Source: Chloroflexota bacterium
GTDB taxonomy: Bacteria > Chloroflexota > Anaerolineae > J036 > Brachytrichaceae
Direction of reading: 5' to 3'
DNA: 64,000 nucleotides
Assembly: GCA_021788625.1 (NCBI GenBank)
Contig: JAJYKL010000004.1
Coordinates: 38,273 to 102,272 of the forward strand
Made by a program: the position numbers and the translations under genes. This document shows, piece after piece, positions 59,159 to 64,000 of the stretch. Within the stretch, counting starts at the first letter, position 1; every line of letters begins with the position of its first letter. The notes under the pieces are model-generated. The model worked only from the letters and a program-made list of their open reading frames with translations, did no database searches and was not told the origin of the DNA.

Positions 59159-60295
59159 GTGGACGCGAACATGCCAACAAACATCATCTACTACACGGAT
59201 ACAAGTGGCTTTGGTGGCGCTGAACAGGTTCTATTGACACAACTTAAAAGCCTTGACCGCAATCGATGGTGCCCTGCAGTAATATGCCATCCAGCATCGG
59301 GTATTACTCCAATGATGGACGAGGTACGCAAACTTGATTTACCTCTATGGCTTGTACCACATATGCCTGAAGGTATAGGCGGGTTACTACGTTTGCCTTC
59401 GTTCATGAGAAAGTTATCGGTTTGGCAGCCAATGATTTTTCATGCGCACCTGACTTGGCCAAGAGCTTGCAAATACGGACTAATAGGTGCAATACTTACC
59501 CGCGTTCCAGTTATCGTAGCAACAGAACACTTATTTGTCGATGTGCCTTATAACAGGTTTGCTATATTACAACAGAGGCTTATCGCGAAAGGTGTAGATC
59601 GGTACATTGCTGTTTCAAACGAAGTATCTCACCGGATACACCAGACCTATGGCATCTCGCACGATAAGCTTCAGGTTATATACAATGCTGTACCACAGGC
59701 TTTATCCGCGTCAGATAGTTTAACCATACCGGCTGATGCTCCTTGGAGTTCGAGCAAAATGCCTATTGTTCTTTCAGTGGCTCGGTTGGACAAACAGAAG
59801 GGTCACCGATATCTTTTAGAAGCGGCCAAGCAGGTCCCAGAAGCCCTGTTCGTACTTGTTGGAGAAGGAGACGAACGCGCTGATCTGGAGACCTATGCTG
59901 TTTCATTGGGTTTACTGGATCGTGTTTTTTTTACAGGTTTCCGAAATGACGTTCCCCGTCTGTTGGCACAGTGTGACGTCTTTGTTTTACCATCTTTATA
60001 TGAGGGACTACCGATATCGATATTGGAGGCAATGGAAGCCGCGAAGCCTGTAATAGCAACAACTGTCGGCGGTGTCGACGAAGAGATCATAGACGGCGAA
60101 ACTGGATTACTTGTTCCACCCGCAGATTCCGAGGCTCTTGCAGGTGCAATTCGCCGACTTCTGGCTGATCACGCACTTTGTCGAAAATTGGCCAACGCAG
60201 GCAGGAATCGAGTGAGGTCCGTGTTCTCTGTACAGGCGATGATGCAACAACTAACGCAACTCTATGAGAGTTTGCTTGTGCGCTCCGGTAAGTGA
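59159..60295 (+). CDS. Glycosyltransferase family 4
   Basis: IIYYTDTSGFGGAEQVLLTQL, VLSVARLDKQKGHRYLLEAAKQ, VLPSLYEGLPISILEAMEAAKPVIATTVGGVDEEIIDGETGLLVPP. Confidence 0.92.
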   Translation: MDANMPTNIIYYTDTSGFGGAEQVLLTQLKSLDRNRWCPAVICHPASGITPMMDEVRKLDLPLWLVPHMPEGIGGLLRLPSFMRKLSVWQPMIFHAHLTWPRACKYGLIGAILTRVPVIVATEHLFVDVPYNRFAILQQRLIAKGVDRYIAVSNEVSHRIHQTYGISHDKLQVIYNAVPQALSASDSLTIPADAPWSSSKMPIVLSVARLDKQKGHRYLLEAAKQVPEALFVLVGEGDERADLETYAVSLGLLDRVFFTGFRNDVPRLLAQCDVFVLPSLYEGLPISILEAMEAAKPVIATTVGGVDEEIIDGETGLLVPPADSEALAGAIRRLLADHALCRKLANAGRNRVRSVFSVQAMMQQLTQLYESLLVRSGK

Positions 60296-60296
60296 C

Positions 60297-61895
60297 ATGG
60301 GCAATACTATTGCCAATATTGAACAAGAGCGTAATCGCCGACTCAGGCGTGTTGATTGGCGATTCCTGCTATCCAACCCCTATCCACGAAAGAGTGCGTG
60401 TTTTACGAACGGTTTCCTGCGGCAATGCGTGGCGGAAATATCACAGGCAATTCATCCTTCCGGCAGCGTTGTTGCAGATGCTGACTGTGATCTAGTGGTA
60501 GCAGTTAATCCAAACGCTGCCACGTTACGAGCAGCATGGTCAGCGTTGGAACCTGGTGGCTCTCTATATAGTGAGTGGCATTCGCCTCTGGTGGGAGGTG
60601 AGACCGGCATCCGCAAGCGATTACAGACTGCACAGTTCATCGACATTGAGTGCTACTGGGCCTGGCCGTTGCCTGACTATCATGCCAGCGCATTCTGGTT
60701 ACCGATTGATGCATGGGCAGTGTTACGTTATTTTCGAGTGCGCTATCAGCAGGAAAGGACGATATGGCGGCGTATCAAGCACGAGTGTTTATGGACATTG
60801 TGGCATGCGGCGCGTAGAACAGGGTTGTTGTTGCCAGTCTCCACTATTGCTCGAAAACCTCACCCGCTGGACTCCGAGCAGATACAGAACACCCTAATTG
60901 AAGATATCCGGTTAGCGTGGAGACGCCGTCAAAGTACGCATCCACCTGCTCGGTTGTCGTGGCTACTTCTGACAGGCGGATACCGAAGTATCAATAAAGT
61001 TGTGGGCCTTATTTTTGCCGATGATGAAGAGCTACCACGGATGGCCGTTAAATTGCCTCGCGCGCCGGAATCCGCACCGGCGCTGCAGCGAGAGGCGTTG
61101 ACCCTGCGTGTTGTCCGCAGGCTGAAACCAGGTGGTATTCCGGGCGTACCCAGAATACTTGCCTTTAAGGAGCATGCTGGCTTGCCTGTATTGGTAGAAA
61201 CCGCTTTGACAGGCACCCCGATGTGGGCTGTACTCTCTCACGAAAACTACCGGATCCTGGCACTACAGGTGACAGATTGGTTGCTAGAACTTGTACACCC
61301 GAGCATCTACCTGCAACGTACCGAATGGTGGGCATATATTGCTGAACCAGTCTTGGCTGACCATGAACGCTTCTTTGGTTCAATACTGAAGCCCAATATG
61401 TTGCAGGAAACACGATCCATATTGTCCAGACTGGGGGACTTGCCATTGACAGTCGAGCAACGCGATCTGTCGCCTTGGAATATCCTGGTAGGTGAAGCAG
61501 GTCAATTGTTGGTTCTTGATTGGGAATCGGCTGAGATTAAAGGGTTACCAGTACTAGATTTGTGTTATTTCCTAACACATCTTGCCTTCATGGTTGAACG
61601 TGTTCCGGTCCATGATGATATCGATCTGGTGCAGGCTCGGCGGTTATATCATGATATCCTGCATCCCAACACCTTCACGGGTCAAGTTGTGAGCGAATGT
61701 ATGACAAAATACATCGAGCATGCTGGTCTCACACATGACACCATTAAGCCACTTCGTGTGCTGACATGGCTCATACACGCGCAGTCAGAATATCGGTCTT
61801 TCTCAAGCGGAAGGATGCACAGACCGTCTGATCATGTTCTACGGCAAAGTCTTTGCATAAATCTGTGGGAGGAGGAGTTGCAGTGCGGTTTGTGA
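60297..61895 (+). CDS. Two-module protein: N-terminal degenerate methyltransferase-like region and C-terminal APH/kinase-like phosphotransferase
   Basis: C-terminal LTVEQRDLSPWNILVGEAGQLLVLDWESAEIKGLPVLDLCYFLTHL is APH-like; N-terminal CDLVVAVNPNAATLRAAWSALEPGGSLYSEW resembles a methyltransferase core lacking motif I. ATG 60297 is 1 nt after the upstream stop. Confidence 0.65.
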   Translation: MGNTIANIEQERNRRLRRVDWRFLLSNPYPRKSACFTNGFLRQCVAEISQAIHPSGSVVADADCDLVVAVNPNAATLRAAWSALEPGGSLYSEWHSPLVGGETGIRKRLQTAQFIDIECYWAWPLPDYHASAFWLPIDAWAVLRYFRVRYQQERTIWRRIKHECLWTLWHAARRTGLLLPVSTIARKPHPLDSEQIQNTLIEDIRLAWRRRQSTHPPARLSWLLLTGGYRSINKVVGLIFADDEELPRMAVKLPRAPESAPALQREALTLRVVRRLKPGGIPGVPRILAFKEHAGLPVLVETALTGTPMWAVLSHENYRILALQVTDWLLELVHPSIYLQRTEWWAYIAEPVLADHERFFGSILKPNMLQETRSILSRLGDLPLTVEQRDLSPWNILVGEAGQLLVLDWESAEIKGLPVLDLCYFLTHLAFMVERVPVHDDIDLVQARRLYHDILHPNTFTGQVVSECMTKYIEHAGLTHDTIKPLRVLTWLIHAQSEYRSFSSGRMHRPSDHVLRQSLCINLWEEELQCGL

Positions 61896-61971
61896 GCAGG
61901 TGACAATCGGTCCACACAACTGCAAATAACGTCGCTACGGTTTTGATATTACTACCATCAGTAGAACATAA

Positions 61972-63552
61972 TTGGCCCATATGATGACACAACCTCTGGA
62001 GGACATGAAACTTCGCCAGCGAATATTCCGAAACACGGCCAGCAATTACATAGGTCAGTTTATCGTTCTCGGCGTTGGTTTTGTAATAGCCCCTTTCATT
62101 TTACATACGCTGGGCGCCAGCGTATATGGCCTATGGGTACTCGTAAATTCAGTAATGGCATATGGTTCACTGCTGGATTTAGGTTTATATAGCGCAGTTG
62201 TGAAATATGTTTCGGAATATTACGCCAAGCATGATTTGCAACAAGCTGAAAGCATGATAGCGACAGCGCTGTCCATTTACACTGTCGTGGGTCTGATTGC
62301 GATCATGCTGAGTATACCAATGGCCTTTTTGTTCCCTAGATTATTCAGTGTGCCACCAGTTGAACGTTCTACCATTACCTGGCTCGTGATACTGGCCGGT
62401 GTGAATTTGGGGCTGTCGATTCCAGGCGTGACAATATGGGCTGTGCTGAACGGCCTGCAACGGTTTGATCTGGCTAACATATTGACCGTTACTGGGACAC
62501 TGATCAATGCATTAGCAACTGTAGCAATACTTCTTGCTGGAGGTGGAGTTCTCGGTGTTATTTGTGTCAATCTGCTCACAAATGTAACTATGCAGATTCC
62601 CGCGATATTGCTCATACGCCGAACCGCTCCTGGATTGCATGTTGGATGGCACTCTGGTAGCCGCAAGCATCTCCGCCAAGTTGCTTCATTTAGCGCCTCA
62701 CTACTCGTTACAAATATCGCTGGCCGGCTCCAAAACAAGACAGATGAGATTGTCATTGGAGCTTCGCTTCCCATCACATCTGTTACTCCCTATTACTTCG
62801 CCCGCAGACTTAGTGAAGTCGTACAGACGCTAACTGACCAGTTTATGAAAGTGCTCCTTCCACTCGCATCGGAACTTCATGCGACGGAGTATTACGAGAG
62901 GCTACGTAAGCTCTATCTGGCCAGCACAAGGCTGACACTTGTCGTTTTTTTGCCTTTGGGATGCATCGTGGTGATTTTAGGACAGCAAATATTAAGTGCG
63001 TGGGTTGGAGCGGAATATGGAAAGTACGCCTACCTTATATTGATCCTTACCGTGTCGGGGGTAATTGACACTAGTCAGTGGCCGGCAGGTGCGCTATTAC
63101 AGGGTATGGTTCGCCATCAGCCACTGGCCGTCATCGCCATTAGCTCGGGGATCATCAATCTCGGTCTGTCGATCCTGCTCGTACAACACCTCGGTGTTAC
63201 TGGTGTTGCACTGGGTACGTTAATTCCAACCACTATTGCCAATCTTGTTTTCGTCGCACCCTACGCCATGCGCACCCTGGGCGTTAATCTGGGCACAGTA
63301 GTTAGAGAGGTGCTGCGTCCTGTATTGATCCCCATGCTGCCGACGGTGATAATACTGTTTGCATTACGGCAGATAGTGCAGCCTTCATCGCTACCAGTGA
63401 TCGCGCTGGTGGCGGCTGCGGGACTGTCTGTTTATGTATCGATCTACTATCTTGCAGGAGCTGACTCGGTAGAGCGGCAGGCCTATCAAAACGTAGCCTT
63501 GGCGACTGTGCGCTCTATTCACGCTTACCTACAGTCAATTGGATCTGCATAA
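61972..63552 (+). CDS. Polysaccharide flippase (Wzx/MATE-like oligosaccharide exporter)
   Basis: IFRNTASNYIGQFIVLGVGFVIAPFILHTLGASVYGLWVLVNSVMAYGSLLDLGLYSAVVKYVSEYYAK; ~12-14 TM. Confidence 0.88.
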   Translation: MAHMMTQPLEDMKLRQRIFRNTASNYIGQFIVLGVGFVIAPFILHTLGASVYGLWVLVNSVMAYGSLLDLGLYSAVVKYVSEYYAKHDLQQAESMIATALSIYTVVGLIAIMLSIPMAFLFPRLFSVPPVERSTITWLVILAGVNLGLSIPGVTIWAVLNGLQRFDLANILTVTGTLINALATVAILLAGGGVLGVICVNLLTNVTMQIPAILLIRRTAPGLHVGWHSGSRKHLRQVASFSASLLVTNIAGRLQNKTDEIVIGASLPITSVTPYYFARRLSEVVQTLTDQFMKVLLPLASELHATEYYERLRKLYLASTRLTLVVFLPLGCIVVILGQQILSAWVGAEYGKYAYLILILTVSGVIDTSQWPAGALLQGMVRHQPLAVIAISSGIINLGLSILLVQHLGVTGVALGTLIPTTIANLVFVAPYAMRTLGVNLGTVVREVLRPVLIPMLPTVIILFALRQIVQPSSLPVIALVAAAGLSVYVSIYYLAGADSVERQAYQNVALATVRSIHAYLQSIGSA

Positions 63553-63661
63553 TGTGTACAGATTTTCTACTCTGATGTAACCGTCGCTATAAATTACGAA
63601 ACTGACTCCACTATATTTTTTTATGGACGATGCGCGCCAAAATAGTGGTGACATTCGCTTA

Positions 63662-64000
63662 TTACTTCGCTGGCGGAATGGGAGAGTTTTTCAGGTTGGC
63701 GTAACGGTTTGTATCGTAGTACTGGGAGCTAATGGCAGAAGCAAAGGCGCTGGCAGAGGCACTGGAACTATCGACAGGGAAGGTGTTGGCAGGATCACCG
63801 GCATCCCAGTCGAACCAAACAACAGCCTTGATGGCTGGGAAGCGGGAAGGTATTTGAGAGGATAAGGCGTCCGTAATCCAGGCGGCTTTGGCGGCACCAC
63901 CATCACCCGCTTCGAGTGAAGCGAACTCGCCTATCATTATAGGTTTGGTGGGAGCCAGAGCCAGGAGTTGCTGATAAGAATCGTAAATCCAGTTGACGCC
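63662..64000 (-). CDS. GH26-like glycoside hydrolase, partial (N-terminus beyond window end)
   Basis: Reverse frame to the window edge reads GVNWIYDSYQQLLALAPTKPIMIGEFASLEAGDGGAAKAAWITDALSSQIPSRFPAIKAVVWFDWDAGDPANTFPVDSSSASASAFASAISSQYYDTNRYANLKNSPIPPAK, colinear with the C-terminus of the 53876-55105 product. Confidence 0.8.
   Translation of the reverse strand, partial: GVNWIYDSYQQLLALAPTKPIMIGEFASLEAGDGGAAKAAWITDALSSQIPSRFPAIKAVVWFDWDAGDPANTFPVDSSSASASAFASAISSQYYDTNRYANLKNSPIPPAK

Noticed and set aside
1-64000. CRISPR arrays, tRNA/rRNA genes, prophage or known defence operons
   Set aside because: None seen by eye: no regularly spaced direct repeats, no tRNA-like cloverleaf signatures, no phage structural or defence-type genes. 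tRNAscan-SE, minced and PADLOC would be decisive.

Overview
The window is a gene-dense bacterial chromosomal segment. Gene content (Ser/Thr kinases with extracellular sensor modules, many sugar enzymes, a large EPS locus, no outer-membrane assembly genes) suggests Chloroflexota; this is inference only, with no rRNA or marker in view. Main blocks: (1) a truncated SAM methyltransferase and an enolase-superfamily dehydratase (minus), then SH3b, phosphotransferase and URO-D genes; (2) a + strand run at 5.9-13.4 kb: PLP decarboxylase, a three-gene membrane/periplasmic-binding cluster (coiled-coil membrane protein, SBP-OmpA fusion, SBP-VWA lipoprotein), YhdH-type oxidoreductase, nitroreductase; (3) assorted metabolic/transport genes at 13.5-20.1 kb and a decayed gene; (4) a minus-strand LarA / HPS-like / Zn-ADH / GH38 cluster; (5) two tandem Ser/Thr kinases, one with two different periplasmic-binding ectodomains (LivJ-like + BMP/PnrA-like) and one with an FGE-like ectodomain, beside a five-PAS histidine kinase; (6) a sugar-catabolic set at 36-41 kb, and pgm; (7) an exopolysaccharide locus from ~43 kb to the window end (sulfotransferase, many GT2/GT4 enzymes, flippase, two GH26-like hydrolases, and a polysaccharide deacetylase broken by an in-frame TGA and a decayed IS982-type element). 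The best candidates for poorly described biology are the dual-SBP receptor kinase with its FGE-kinase paralog, and the SBP-OmpA/SBP-VWA cluster. No tRNA, rRNA or CRISPR array was recognised by eye.
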